Shown here: positions 10,855-20,113 of the stretch, one piece after another
Position numbering within the stretch: the first letter of the stretch is position 1
Layout of the letters: each line of letters opens with the position of its first letter
Source: Pseudomonas marincola
GTDB lineage: Bacteria > Pseudomonadota > Gammaproteobacteria > Pseudomonadales > Pseudomonadaceae
Reading direction: 5' to 3'
Assembly (NCBI RefSeq): GCF_900116605.1
Contig: NZ_FPBC01000009.1
Span: forward strand, 1 to 64,000
Length of the DNA: 64,000 bases
Notes under the pieces: generated by a model
The model's input: the letters and a program-made list of their open reading frames with translations, nothing else
Told to the model about the DNA's origin: nothing
Databases searched by the model: none
Translations under genes and position numbers: made by a program

Positions 10855-11554
10855 AGCCGAGGGTTTCTTTTAGGAAGGGAATGGTCAATTTGCGCTGGGC
10901 TTGAAGGGAAGCATGGTCCAGGCGCTCGAGCAAATCGAACAGCGAGTTCATGCTGCGCTCGCCGCGCGTGAGAATGAAGCGCCCTACTTCATCACTCAGG
11001 TGCAGCCCTCGGCGCGATGCACGCAACTGCAGGGCGCGTAATTTGTCTTCATCCGAGAGCCCTTGCAGCTGGAATACCAGCGCCAGGGTCAGGCGAGATT
11101 TCAGATCGGGTAGTTTGACAGCCAGTTCACGCGGCGAACTGTTCGCGGCCAGCAGCAACTTGCGGCCACTGTCGCGCAGGCGATTGAACAGATGGAACAG
11201 CGCCTCTTCCCAATCCTTGCGCCCAACCACACACTCCAGATCATCAAGGCAAACCAGCTCGCAACGCTCGAGGTTGTCGAGGAGCGACGGGTTGAAGTCA
11301 TCGACCTGACTGAACGGCAGATATACCGCCAACTCACCACGCTGCTCGAAACGCAGGCATGCAGCCTGGAGCAAGTGACTACGGCCAACACCGTTATGCC
11401 CCCAGAGATAGATAAGACTTTCCGCCCAGCCGGCTTCAGCCTCACAAAGACGTTCGACATAGCCTAGCGCCGCAGCGTTAGCTCCGGGATAGTAGTTGGC
11501 AAAGGTGGCGTCATCACGTAGACGCACACCGAGTGGCAGCTGAATTGGGTTCAT
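10850..11554 (-). CDS. hda: Hda, DnaA regulatory inactivator homologue
   Basis: A 234-residue AAA+ protein related to the ATPase part of DnaA. It works with the DNA-loaded sliding clamp to promote ATP hydrolysis by DnaA and so prevents re-initiation. The N-terminus MNPIQLPLGVRLRD contains the QLPLG-type clamp-binding motif, and the Walker A region is WGHNGVGRSHLLQA, with Walker B at CELVCLDDLE. The C-terminal sensor 2 region is present. The stop codon lies on the edge of the repeat element, so the end of this transcript may be shaped by the element. The AI-2E-type transporter gene is upstream on the same strand. Confidence 0.93.
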   Translation of the reverse strand: MNPIQLPLGVRLRDDATFANYYPGANAAALGYVERLCEAEAGWAESLIYLWGHNGVGRSHLLQAACLRFEQRGELAVYLPFSQVDDFNPSLLDNLERCELVCLDDLECVVGRKDWEEALFHLFNRLRDSGRKLLLAANSSPRELAVKLPDLKSRLTLALVFQLQGLSDEDKLRALQLRASRRGLHLSDEVGRFILTRGERSMNSLFDLLERLDHASLQAQRKLTIPFLKETLGW

Positions 11555-11792
11555 GCGGATTTTGGCGGTTCCTCAGAATCGCCAGCAGGCTCTCCATAAA
11601 GTAGTCAAAGTTTATAGGCTTCGGAGGGCTGTGTCATTGCTGAATTTTTCTGCTCGATTCAAAGGCTTAGGCTCTCTAGCTAGCTCAAACTTGGACTATA
11701 GCCCCACCGGTTTTAGACGGCCGCCCTCTCAAGAAGGCGACCAGTCAAGCTGCCTGTCGATACAGCAATTAACCCGCCTAAACTCATCCCAA

Positions 11793-12863
11793 TCAGTCGA
11801 TTGACTCTTCGACTCCATAGGCGCGTGAGTGCTTATAAAAGACATGGGCATGACGTAGCAAAACCATGATAACGGCTGCTGCAGGCAGGGCTAAAAGTAC
11901 GCCGGTGAAACCAAACAGCTGACCTCCGGCCATAATTGCGAAGATGACCGCCACCGGATGCAGGCCGATACGGTCACCCACCAGCCAAGGTGTGAGCAGC
12001 ATGCCCTCCAGCATTTGCCCGACAATAAACACGCCCGCGATTGCCAGCAGCGGATAGAGATCAACGCCAAACTGGAATAACCCGGCGGCCATTGCCGCGC
12101 TCACACCGACTGCAACGCCCAGATAAGGCACGATACTTGCCAGACCGGCGAGCAGGCCGATCAGTAAGCCAAGCTCCAGGCCGATGCTCATCAGGCCGAT
12201 CGCATAGATAGTGCCCAGCGCCAGCATGACCATTAACTGGCCGCGCAAGAAAGCACCGAGTACTTCGTGACACTCGCCCATCAAGCCAACTACGCGCTTC
12301 TCGCTGGAGCGTGGCAGCATGCCGCGAAGTTTTGCCATCATCACGTCCCAATCGCGCAGTAGATAAAACCCCACCACCGGAATCAGGAACAGATTTGCCA
12401 GCCAGGCGACTACTGCCACGCTTGAGGCAGTAACTTTCGACACGATCAGCCCAACGAAATCGGTGGTCTTGCCAAGATTGCCCGACAGCGCCTGCTTGAG
12501 TTTGTCGAACTGCCAGAAATCATCGGATAGCCCCAGTTTAAGCTGCAACCACGGCAGTGCGCTGTGCTGAACCCAGTCGATAATCTGGGGAAGTAGTTCG
12601 TAAAGGCGCATCAGCTGCTTGCCCAGAAGCGGAATCAGCACTAAAAGCGCGACCATCGTGACCAGCGTGATCAACGCAAACACCACAACTACGCCCCATG
12701 TACGGGACATTCCCCAGCGTTCGAACCGGTCGACCAGCGGATCGCCGAGGTAGGCGATAAACATGCCGACGACAAACGGCGACAGGATCGGCAGCAGCAA
12801 GTACACCAGCCAAGCCGTCAGTAGCAGCCCAGCCAACCATAGCCAACGTGTTGATTCCTTCAT
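11793..12863 (-). CDS. AI-2E/PerM-family membrane transporter
   Basis: A 356-residue inner membrane protein of the AI-2 exporter-like (PerM/YdiK/TqsA) superfamily. About seven to eight transmembrane helices are visible, with the family pattern LLPILSPFVVGMFIAYLGDP near the N-terminus and the C-terminal GEMLEGMLLTPWLVGDRIGL-like region (here GQMLEGMLLTPWLVG). The substrate is not known; autoinducer transport should not be assumed. About 240 bp separate it from hda downstream, with no gene visible in the gap. Confidence 0.88.
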   Translation of the reverse strand: MKESTRWLWLAGLLLTAWLVYLLLPILSPFVVGMFIAYLGDPLVDRFERWGMSRTWGVVVVFALITLVTMVALLVLIPLLGKQLMRLYELLPQIIDWVQHSALPWLQLKLGLSDDFWQFDKLKQALSGNLGKTTDFVGLIVSKVTASSVAVVAWLANLFLIPVVGFYLLRDWDVMMAKLRGMLPRSSEKRVVGLMGECHEVLGAFLRGQLMVMLALGTIYAIGLMSIGLELGLLIGLLAGLASIVPYLGVAVGVSAAMAAGLFQFGVDLYPLLAIAGVFIVGQMLEGMLLTPWLVGDRIGLHPVAVIFAIMAGGQLFGFTGVLLALPAAAVIMVLLRHAHVFYKHSRAYGVEESID

Positions 12864-12916
12864 GCAAGCGCCTCAACCGAGTATTAAGAGAAAAGATCAT
12901 ACGACTATAAAAGAAA

Positions 12917-12944
12917 CAAACCGCCAGAGGCTTTCTGGCGGTTT
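12917..12944 (-). terminator. Terminator of the DUF2066 gene
   Basis: AAACCGCCAGA and TCTGGCGGTTT form a perfect stem. On the minus strand it is followed by the T-rich GTTTCTTTTA. It lies between the stop of the DUF2066 gene (12987) and the start of the transporter gene. Confidence 0.8.
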
Positions 12945-12986
12945 GGGAGAGTCATCACTGAAAACAGTGAATAAGCTGGAAACGAC

Positions 12987-14045
12987 TTACCAACTAAAGC
13001 GCAGCACATCGGAGCGCGGCACAATTTGCGGAGCCGGCGCTTCAGGTTGGCCCTGTTTAGCGGAATCTTGCGACGGCTCTTGCACCTCGGGAGCCACTTC
13101 ATCCGCAGATACTTCGCGCAAATCGAGCAGGCCCAGTTGAGCGCGGAGTTGATCGGCATTGGCCTTGACCCGGTAGATCAGACGATCGCCTTCAACCTTG
13201 CTCAACGTGGCGTCGAAAGGCTCAAGTGCCTGTTGCAGTTCGGCATAACGTGAAAGATTGGCGCCTGATATCTCAACTGTCAGCGAGCTTGAAGCACTGG
13301 CAGCCACCGCATAGCGTTTGGCCAGACGCTGACTGACTTCAAGCAGCACAGCATCACTCAGTGACGCGAGATCTTGCCCACTGGCATTGCCCTGCTCACG
13401 CTCAGTACCGACCCAAAGACTCCATTCGGCGCTCCACTTGTCGGCACTTTGCGTCGCGGTCACCGCCAGTAGAGAATCGGCACCGTAGCGCTCGGAGATC
13501 GGCTCTAAGGCATCGGGCTGACTGGCCGCGAGGTTTTCAGGGGTTGCCACCAGTTGCTCGCTCAAATCAGCCAGCGGCATGCGTACCGGCAAACCGCGAT
13601 GCTGGGCGGACTGGCGAATCGTTTCAGCGCTCTCTATGCCGTCGCCGACCAGCGTATTGCCGTATTCGTCCTGATTGAGCCACCAGATCAGAATCAGCGG
13701 ACGGTTACTGCCCCACAGCGAGAGGCCGGCCTGACGCAATTCGCGATCGGTGCTGACCGGGTCGAAATCGACCTGCAGACTGCTGCCCTCATAACCGTAA
13801 CGGCTGATAATTTGCTGCGGGTCTTTCTTCAGCTCCGCCAGAGCCGGTTTCTGCGCAGCATCGGCCTGGCCGGTCAAGCGCAGAACCAGCGTATCGAATG
13901 CACGGCCGATGGCTTCATCGCGCTCGGCAGGCTGCTGACTTCTAACCGGCTCAAGGACCTGATAAAGGTCGGTCACCGTTGCAGCAACACCTGTGAGGCT
14001 GAACAGCGAACAACTCAGAAGGAGCAAGCGGGCAGTCAGTCGCAT
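12987..14045 (-). CDS. DUF2066 periplasmic/exported protein
   Basis: A protein of about 352 residues with a cleavable signal peptide (MRLTARLLLLSCSLFSLTGVA). It matches the DUF2066 family in my recollection: an N-terminal DLYQVLEPV strand, a long helical segment with IGRAFDTLVLRLTGQ, and an IWWLNQDE region. Function unknown. The start at 14045 places the signal peptide at the N-terminus; the longer frame from 14168 would put 41 unrelated residues before it. The C-terminal 50 residues are Glu/Pro/Gln-rich and probably disordered. It is divergent from purM, as in other pseudomonads. Confidence 0.8.
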   Translation of the reverse strand: MRLTARLLLLSCSLFSLTGVAATVTDLYQVLEPVRSQQPAERDEAIGRAFDTLVLRLTGQADAAQKPALAELKKDPQQIISRYGYEGSSLQVDFDPVSTDRELRQAGLSLWGSNRPLILIWWLNQDEYGNTLVGDGIESAETIRQSAQHRGLPVRMPLADLSEQLVATPENLAASQPDALEPISERYGADSLLAVTATQSADKWSAEWSLWVGTEREQGNASGQDLASLSDAVLLEVSQRLAKRYAVAASASSSLTVEISGANLSRYAELQQALEPFDATLSKVEGDRLIYRVKANADQLRAQLGLLDLREVSADEVAPEVQEPSQDSAKQGQPEAPAPQIVPRSDVLRFSW

Positions 14046-14525
14046 GAATAAGGCTCTCAATTGGCGGGTCACGGGTATCACACCGGAATAGAGGATAGTT
14101 GGGAACCCGTGAAAAAGTACTGCGCGGGATGCTGGCCTGCGCCGCAACAAGAGCGGCTCAATCTGCACATTGGCATGGGCATGAATCGCAACCGCCTGCT
14201 TTACAATCCGTCGCTCGTGACCTTTTCAAGGACTCCATGATTTTTGGCACTTGGCGCGCCGATATAACTTAAAACAGTATCTGGGCTGCTGATTGACCCT
14301 CACAACGGCTTTTTGTTCGAGTCTGCAGAAGTAACGTTAGCGACTAAAATTAACATTTTGCCCGACGATATGCAGGCTAAAGCTAAAACAACCACTCGCC
14401 CGCTGGCAACCATAGCTGCGCGTGGGTGGCCGCTAGGGGGCAAGCCTGATAAAATCGCGCGCCTCGAAGAGCGGTAGCATCTGCTGCCTGAGCTTATCCG
14501 TATTTTCCTTTAAAGGCCTGGATCT
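14046..14525. promoter_or_regulatory. Intergenic region before purM
   Basis: No gene is supported in these 480 bp. A TGATAAAAT box at 14447-14455 is a plausible -10 for purM, about 70 bp before its start. I see no riboswitch consensus. Short frames, such as an 11-codon one at 14237, have no ribosome-binding site. Confidence 0.4.
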
Positions 14526-15584
14526 ATGAGCAAGCAACCCTCCATCAGCTACAAGGACGCAGGTGTAGACATCGACGCGGGCGAAGCCCTGGTTGAACGC
14601 ATCAAAAGTGTCGCCAAGCGCACTGCTCGTCCGGAAGTCATGGGTGGCTTGGGCGGCTTTGGCGCCCTTTGCGAGATCCCGGCTGGCTACAAGCAACCGG
14701 TGCTGGTTTCGGGCACTGACGGCGTGGGCACCAAGCTGCGCCTGGCACTGAACCTCAACAAGCACGACAGCATCGGCCAGGACTTGGTCGCAATGTGCGT
14801 CAACGACCTAGTGGTATGTGGCGCCGAACCGCTGTTTTTCCTCGACTACTACGCCACCGGCAAGCTCAATGTTGACGTTGCCGCGCAAGTGGTTACCGGC
14901 ATTGGCGCAGGCTGTGAACTGGCGGGTTGCTCGCTGGTGGGCGGCGAAACGGCCGAAATGCCTGGCATGTACGAAGGCGAAGACTACGATCTGGCCGGTT
15001 TCTGCGTCGGTGTTGTCGAAAAAGCTGAAATTATCGACGGTTCGAAAGTCGCGACTGGCGATGCGCTGATTGCCCTGCCGTCTTCCGGCCCGCACTCGAA
15101 CGGCTACTCGCTGATCCGCAAGATTATCGAAGTGGCTGGTGCCGACATCGAAAACATCCAACTCGATGGCAAACCGCTGACTGAACTGCTGATGGCGCCG
15201 ACGCGCATCTACGTCAAGCAACTGCTCAAGCTGATCAAGGACACTGGCGCGGTCAAAGCCATGGCCCACATCACCGGTGGCGGCCTGCTCGACAACATTC
15301 CGCGCGTTCTGCCGGAAGGTGCTCAGGCCATCATCGATATCGCCAGCTGGAATCGTCCAGCGGTATTCGACTGGCTGCAAGAGCAAGGCAACGTTGACGA
15401 GCACGAGATGCACCGCGTACTCAACTGCGGCGTTGGCATGGTCATCTGCGTAGCGCAGGATCAGGTTGAAACCGCACTCAACACCCTGCGCGCTGAAGGC
15501 GAGCAACCTTGGGTGATCGGCCAGATCAGCACCGCAGCTGAAGGCGCTGAGCGCGTTGTACTGAACAACCTGAAAAGTCATTGA
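14526..15584 (+). CDS. purM: Phosphoribosylformylglycinamidine cyclo-ligase
   Basis: Fifth step of purine synthesis: ATP-dependent closure of formylglycinamidine ribonucleotide to aminoimidazole ribonucleotide. The 352-residue product starts [19 protein letters not shown] and shows the PurM landmarks: [10 protein letters not shown], the [13 protein letters not shown] nucleotide-binding segment near residue 60, [18 protein letters not shown] and [11 protein letters not shown]. Length is normal. The stop codon overlaps the start of purN (TGATG), so translation is coupled. Confidence 0.97.
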   Translation: MSKQPSISYKDAGVDIDAGEALVERIKSVAKRTARPEVMGGLGGFGALCEIPAGYKQPVLVSGTDGVGTKLRLALNLNKHDSIGQDLVAMCVNDLVVCGAEPLFFLDYYATGKLNVDVAAQVVTGIGAGCELAGCSLVGGETAEMPGMYEGEDYDLAGFCVGVVEKAEIIDGSKVATGDALIALPSSGPHSNGYSLIRKIIEVAGADIENIQLDGKPLTELLMAPTRIYVKQLLKLIKDTGAVKAMAHITGGGLLDNIPRVLPEGAQAIIDIASWNRPAVFDWLQEQGNVDEHEMHRVLNCGVGMVICVAQDQVETALNTLRAEGEQPWVIGQISTAAEGAERVVLNNLKSH

Positions 15585-16234
15585 TGCCAAGTACCTGTAA
15601 TGTAGTCGTACTGATATCGGGGTCTGGCAGCAACTTGCAGGCCCTGATTGATGACACCCAAACAGGTGACAACCCAGCCCGAATCAGCGCGGTCATCTCC
15701 AACCGCGCTGACGCATACGGCCTGGAGCGAGCCAAGGCGGCGGGAATCCCCGCTTTCTCGCTGGATCACCGCCAGTTTGCCGACCGCGAAGCCTTTGACG
15801 CCGCCCTGATCGAGCTGATCGATCAAAACAGCCCGGATCTACTGGTTCTGGCCGGTTTCATGCGGATACTTACCAGCGGTTTCGTGCGTCACTATCAAGG
15901 CCGACTGCTCAACATCCACCCTTCTCTGTTGCCCAAATACAAGGGTTTGCACACGCATCAGCGCGCGCTTGAAGCCGGTGACGGCGAGCACGGCTGCAGC
16001 GTTCACTTTGTGACCGAGGAACTCGATGGCGGCCCATTGGTCTTACAATCAGTACTGCTGGTTAATGCCGATGACACTCCGGCCAGCCTTGCAGAGCGTG
16101 TACACGTACAAGAGCATGTAATTTATCCGCTTGCAGTTCGTTGGTTTGCACAAGGCCGCTTGCACCTTGGCACGCAAGGGGTAATGCTTGATGATCAGCC
16201 ACTGCCTGCCAGCGGCCACCAGATTCGAACCTAG
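15584..16234 (+). CDS. purN: Phosphoribosylglycinamide formyltransferase
   Basis: Third step of purine synthesis: transfers the formyl group of 10-formyl-tetrahydrofolate to glycinamide ribonucleotide. The 216-residue product has the ribonucleotide loop VLISGSGSNLQALID at the N-terminus, the catalytic Asn-His-Asp triad around NIHPSLLPKYKGLHTHQRAL, and the HFVTEELDGGPLV segment. The ATG at 15584 shares a base with the purM stop. A hypothetical exported protein gene follows 8 bp later, probably on the same transcript. Confidence 0.96.
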   Translation: MPSTCNVVVLISGSGSNLQALIDDTQTGDNPARISAVISNRADAYGLERAKAAGIPAFSLDHRQFADREAFDAALIELIDQNSPDLLVLAGFMRILTSGFVRHYQGRLLNIHPSLLPKYKGLHTHQRALEAGDGEHGCSVHFVTEELDGGPLVLQSVLLVNADDTPASLAERVHVQEHVIYPLAVRWFAQGRLHLGTQGVMLDDQPLPASGHQIRT

Positions 16235-16242
16235 GAGACAAC

Positions 16243-16953
16243 ATGCGTCGAGCCTTACTGTTCGCCCTCGCACTTTTCAGCACCTCGGTGTTTGCTGGTG
16301 AGCTGAAACCTTTCTCTGCCAGCTACACCGCTGACTGGAAGCAGCTGCCTATCAGCGGCTCTGCTGAGCGCAGCCTCAAAACCCGCGATGACGGCACCTG
16401 GCAACTCAGCTTCAATGCATCCATGCTGGTGGCCAGCCTGAATGAGGAAAGCACTTTCCGCATGGATGAGGCCGCAATCAAACCGCTGAGCTACACCTTC
16501 GAGCGCAGCGGCTTGGGCAAAGGCAAGAAAATCGAACAGACCTTCAATTGGGAAGCCAAGCAAATCACCGGCTCAGATCGTGGCGACCCGATCAAACTGC
16601 CGCTCAATGCTGGCCTGCTTGATAAGTCGACCTATCAGATCGCTCTGCAAAATGACGTGGCTGAAGGCAAAAAGACCATGAGTTACCAGGTGATCGACGG
16701 CGACGAAGTTGAAACCTATGACTTCCGCGTTCTGGGTCAGGAGGCCGTGAATACCAAGGCTGGCATGATCGACGCGATCAAGGTTGAACGCGTGCGTGAC
16801 CCGACTCAAAGCAAGCGCAAAACCACCCTGTGGTTTGCCAAAGACTGGGGTTATCTGCTGGTCGCACTCAACCAGGTTGAGAAAGACGGCAAGGAATACC
16901 AGATCATGCTGCAAGAAGGCACAGTTGAAGGCAAAACGGTCAAAGGCAAATAA
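16243..16953 (+). CDS. DUF3108 exported protein
   Basis: A 236-residue periplasmic protein with a signal peptide (MRRALLFALALFSTSVFAG). The mature part has the strand-rich pattern of DUF3108 proteins: FSASYTADWKQLPISGSAER, then a region with FRMDEAAIKPLSYTFERSG, and a C-terminal WFAKDWGYLLVALNQVEKDG. Function unknown. It follows purN by 8 bp behind AGGAG and is ended by a strong terminator, so purM-purN-this gene form one unit, as in other pseudomonads. Confidence 0.85.
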   Translation: MRRALLFALALFSTSVFAGELKPFSASYTADWKQLPISGSAERSLKTRDDGTWQLSFNASMLVASLNEESTFRMDEAAIKPLSYTFERSGLGKGKKIEQTFNWEAKQITGSDRGDPIKLPLNAGLLDKSTYQIALQNDVAEGKKTMSYQVIDGDEVETYDFRVLGQEAVNTKAGMIDAIKVERVRDPTQSKRKTTLWFAKDWGYLLVALNQVEKDGKEYQIMLQEGTVEGKTVKGK

Positions 16954-16966
16954 TCTTTGGCACATT

Positions 16967-16995
16967 AAAAAACCGGGCATCGCCCGGTTTTTTAA
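16967..16995 (+). terminator. Terminator of the purM-purN operon
   Basis: AAAAAACCGGGC-ATC-GCCCGGTTTTTT: a perfect stem flanked by A and T runs, 14 bp after the stop of the DUF3108 gene. The A run lets it serve the convergent wzz gene as well. Confidence 0.9.
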
Positions 16996-17040
16996 TGCCT
17001 GAAACTTGAATCTGAAATGGTGTGATACCCGCAAAAAGCA

Positions 17041-18327
17041 CTATCTGGGTGTTCGGCTTGCGGCTGTGTTTGCCATCATCACCCTTATCAGCGCAATGAA
17101 ACCACCCAAAAACGCCCCTAACACTAACCCCAATGTGACGATCAACAGCTTCTTGGGCTTGATCGGTGCAAGCGGCTCGATGGCTGGCTGGTCAACAATG
17201 ACCAAGTCTTGCAACAGCAATTCCGGTTTCAGTTCGGTTAAGAATGAGATTTCCTCGTTCCACTTGGCCAGCTTCTCCAGGAACAGATCATCATTATCAC
17301 GCTTGAGCAGCGCCTCAACCTGACGGTTTTCCTTGAGCATCCGCAACTTCATTTCAATCTCACCAATACGCTCCCCGGTAAAATCATCGGATTCACGCAG
17401 GCTCAATGCTTCACGCTCAGCGCTAAGGGCTTCTGTACCCATGAAATACAACGGAATCCGTTGATTATTGACTTCGGTGCGGATCGTATTGCCCTGCGAC
17501 TGATGACTTTCATCGCCCATGGATGAGGGCGTGGCGGGTTTATGTATGCCCAGCTTCTCAGCGATCATGATGGCTTCGCTGAGCTGCTTGATACGATTCT
17601 CACGCTTGAGATTTAACTCCTGACGCACGCTTGCCAATTCATCATTCAAATTGGCGCGCATGATGCTGTCAGCCTCCAATAACTCGGCAACCTTCGACTG
17701 TTTGGTTGTTTCATAGCCTTTTCGCGCAGAAACGATTTTACTTTGCAGCTTATTCAGGCGGTTTGCGATCAGCGTATTAATCTCCGACGCAATGCGCTTA
17801 CGCACATCGGCGGTTGCAAAGCTGATCATGCCATTGACCACAGCCGGCCCATCCACGCCTTGTGGGTAGACGAAACTCAAGCCGACATAGTTGAACAACG
17901 AATCAGGCTTTTTTAAATCCGGCTTGAGTATCTTAAATGCAGTTTTATTCAACTGTTGAAAAGCCTGCTCCAGCGACTCACCTGGCCGCTCAACCGCTTT
18001 GAAAAGCCCAGGGTTTTCCTGGAAAAACGCATAGCGAGTGGAATATGACTCTAGCGCTCCACCTATACGCTTGAGCACTTGATCGCGATCAATTTCATGT
18101 ACACCGGTGAGATTGAGTTGATCGAAGCTTTTGAGGGACGCAGCTTTAAGCACACTCTGCGTCTGATAATAAGGCGTGGCTATCTGTACATAAGCAACCG
18201 CAGCCAACCCAACCAACCCCATAACGCCGAGAATGATCAGGCGTTGTTTCCATAGATCCTGGACCAGGGTGACTAAATCAATTTCATCGTTTTTATATTC
18301 AACATCCTGGCCTGCATTAGCACTCAT
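17041..18327 (-). CDS. wzz: Wzz-type O-antigen chain-length determinant
   Basis: A 428-residue polysaccharide co-polymerase that sets the length distribution of LPS O-antigen in the inner membrane. The N-terminal transmembrane helix (LIILGVMGLVGLAAVAYVQI) follows a short cytoplasmic tail with DEIDLVTLVQDLWKQR, typical of Wzz. The long middle part is helical and periplasmic. The C-terminal helix (LLIVTLGLVLGAFLGGFIAL) is preceded by the proline-rich PAIEPLAPIKPKK. Length matches the larger Pseudomonas Wzz2-like proteins. No other O-antigen genes are adjacent. Confidence 0.9.
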   Translation of the reverse strand: MSANAGQDVEYKNDEIDLVTLVQDLWKQRLIILGVMGLVGLAAVAYVQIATPYYQTQSVLKAASLKSFDQLNLTGVHEIDRDQVLKRIGGALESYSTRYAFFQENPGLFKAVERPGESLEQAFQQLNKTAFKILKPDLKKPDSLFNYVGLSFVYPQGVDGPAVVNGMISFATADVRKRIASEINTLIANRLNKLQSKIVSARKGYETTKQSKVAELLEADSIMRANLNDELASVRQELNLKRENRIKQLSEAIMIAEKLGIHKPATPSSMGDESHQSQGNTIRTEVNNQRIPLYFMGTEALSAEREALSLRESDDFTGERIGEIEMKLRMLKENRQVEALLKRDNDDLFLEKLAKWNEEISFLTELKPELLLQDLVIVDQPAIEPLAPIKPKKLLIVTLGLVLGAFLGGFIALIRVMMANTAASRTPR

Positions 18328-18465
18328 AAAGCTTCCATACTGTAAGTGACGTAGACATCCTGATCTACAAAGCCTGAGGCAGGATCAGCAATCGCTGATA
18401 CAAGACACCGAGCCGTCAGGAGACGCCACAAAACATATAGCTAATACTGTTATTCAGCCCGCATA

Positions 18466-18507
18466 AAAGCTGCTTTTCCGTATGGAAAAATAACTACTAG
18501 CAGCTTT
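18466..18507. repeat. Nested inverted repeat upstream of wzz
   Basis: AAAGCTGC and GCAGCTTT (8-bp arms) enclose a second dyad, TTTTCC-GTAT-GGAAAA. It could be a regulator site or an RNA hairpin in the wzz leader; there is no T run. Confidence 0.5.
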
Positions 18508-18576
18508 CAATACTAAGGGCTGGCAGGGCCACGCTGCGCATAAAATCACTGCCGCAAGCGGTGTCACCCCCAAAAA

Positions 18577-18615
18577 AACACCCCGCACGAAATTGAAATT
18601 CGTGCGGGGTGTTTT
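18577..18615 (-). terminator. Terminator of the DUF2058 gene
   Basis: AACACCCCGCACGAA and TTCGTGCGGGGTGTT form a perfect 15-bp stem, with T runs on both strands (AAAAAAACA left, GTTTTAA right). On the minus strand it follows the DUF2058 stop at 18643. Confidence 0.9.
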
Positions 18616-18642
18616 AACCTCAAGCGCTGATTTAGCGCAGGG

Positions 18643-19182
18643 TCACCACATCAGGTCATCCGGGACTTGATAGGCCGCGTAAGGATCATCGGCGTCTGGT
18701 GCTTCGGTTGGGGTGTTGAGCAGGATAATTCGATGCGGGTCGCGCTCCTGAATTTTCAGGGCGGCTTCGCGCGGGATCACTTCATAGCCGCCACCATGGG
18801 TGACGATAGCCAGCGAGCCGCTGCTGAGTTTGTTGCGCATCAGTTCATTTACCGAAATACGTTTTACCTTTTTGTTATCAACAAAATTGTAATAGTCCTC
18901 GGTTGTCAGCTTCGGCAGGCGCGACACTTCGATCAATTGCTTGACCTGCGCGGCCTTGGCCTTTTGCTCGGCCTTTTCTTTCTGCTGGCGATTCAGCTCC
19001 TGATCGCGAGCCAGCTTTTCCGCTGCAGCCTGCTGGGCGGCAAGCTGCTGAGTCTGGTCTTTTTCTACCTGACCTTTATGCTCCATGCGCTTTTGCTTTT
19101 GCTGCTGTTTGCTGACCTGCTTGGCCTGCTTCTCATTGACCAGACCGGCTTTGAGCAACTGGTCGCGTAGTGATAGAGCCAT
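18643..19182 (-). CDS. DUF2058 family protein (YaiL-like)
   Basis: A 179-residue cytoplasmic protein beginning MALSLRDQLLKAGLVNEKQA, which I recognise as the DUF2058/YaiL start. Residues 20-90 are extremely rich in Lys, Gln and Glu and probably form a long coiled coil; the C-terminal half is a small globular domain with YYNFVDNKKVKRI. Such proteins are suspected nucleoprotein or ribosome-associated factors, but no function is established. The start at 19182 is preferred because an upstream extension to 19239 adds residues foreign to the family. Confidence 0.85.
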   Translation of the reverse strand: MALSLRDQLLKAGLVNEKQAKQVSKQQQKQKRMEHKGQVEKDQTQQLAAQQAAAEKLARDQELNRQQKEKAEQKAKAAQVKQLIEVSRLPKLTTEDYYNFVDNKKVKRISVNELMRNKLSSGSLAIVTHGGGYEVIPREAALKIQERDPHRIILLNTPTEAPDADDPYAAYQVPDDLMW

Positions 19183-19247
19183 AACCTTCCCATACTCACA
19201 ATCATTTGATGCGCAGTGACTCGCCACGCGCACCTGCAAAATTCAAC

Positions 19248-20084
19248 TTAACAAGCGGAGGCAGAACCCAGCTTTTCGAGTTTCTTGGCCTCGCCCCAAA
19301 GTGCATCCAACTCTTCCAGATCGCAATTTTCAATGGCGCGGCCGGTTTCGCGCAATGCCTGTTCGATGAAACGAAAGCGTCTCTCGAACTTGTTGTTGGC
19401 CGCACGCAAAGCCGACTCAGGCTCAACTTTAAGGTGTCGGGCCAGGTTGGTCACGACAAAAAGCAAATCGCCTATTTCTTCGGCAATCGCATCCGGATCA
19501 TTTTCGCTCATTGCCTCCAGTACTTCATCCAGCTCCTCGCGCACTTTATCCACCACAGGCAATGCCTCGGGCCAGTCGAAACCCACCTGCGCCGCGCGCT
19601 TTTGCAGTTTGGCTGCGCGGGTTAGCGCAGGCATTGCCGCTGGCACGTCATCGAGCAATGAGAGCTGTTGCGGCTCACTGGCACGCTCGGCGCGCTCCTC
19701 GGCCTTGATCTGCTCCCAGCGCTGTTTCACCTCAACGTCGCTTAACGTCACCGAGCCGGGTGTTGCATACAGATCGCCATCGGGGAACACATGCGGATGA
19801 CGGCGCACCAGCTTGCGGGTAATCGAGTCGACGACATCGGCAAAGCCAAAGCGCCCTTCTTCGCCTGCCAACTGGCAGTAATAAACCACCTGAAACAGCA
19901 GATCACCCAATTCGCCGGGCAAGTGCTCGAAGTCAGCGGACTCAATCGCATCGGCGACTTCATAAGCTTCTTCAAGGGTGTGCGGCACAATGCTTGTGTA
20001 CGACTGCTGCAAATCCCACGGGCAACCATGCTGCGGGTCGCGCAGACGGGCCATGAGGTGAAGCAAGTCAGTTAGTTGATACAT
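19248..20084 (-). CDS. mazG: Nucleoside triphosphate pyrophosphohydrolase MazG
   Basis: Hydrolyses NTPs and dNTPs to monophosphate and pyrophosphate; in E. coli it limits (p)ppGpp build-up and cleans the nucleotide pool. The 278-residue protein has two MazG domains. The first contains MARLRDPQHGCPWDLQQSY, EEAYEVADAIE and ELGDLLFQVVYY, and the second EELDEVLEAM with EEIGDLLFVVTNLARH; both keep the EExxE...ExxD metal ligands. GGAG six bases upstream supports the ATG at 20084. In P. aeruginosa and E. coli this gene lies by relA; here relA is absent and a binding-protein gene stands upstream. Confidence 0.95.
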   Translation of the reverse strand: MYQLTDLLHLMARLRDPQHGCPWDLQQSYTSIVPHTLEEAYEVADAIESADFEHLPGELGDLLFQVVYYCQLAGEEGRFGFADVVDSITRKLVRRHPHVFPDGDLYATPGSVTLSDVEVKQRWEQIKAEERAERASEPQQLSLLDDVPAAMPALTRAAKLQKRAAQVGFDWPEALPVVDKVREELDEVLEAMSENDPDAIAEEIGDLLFVVTNLARHLKVEPESALRAANNKFERRFRFIEQALRETGRAIENCDLEELDALWGEAKKLEKLGSASAC

Positions 20085-20113
20085 CGGTAACTCCGTCATA
20101 CGGCAAAGGGCTT

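Larger units (their letters stand above)
18328..18642. other. Intergenic region upstream of wzz
   Basis: No gene is seen in these 315 bp. They hold the wzz promoter region, a nested inverted repeat (18466-18507) and the terminator of the DUF2058 gene. Confidence 0.5.
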
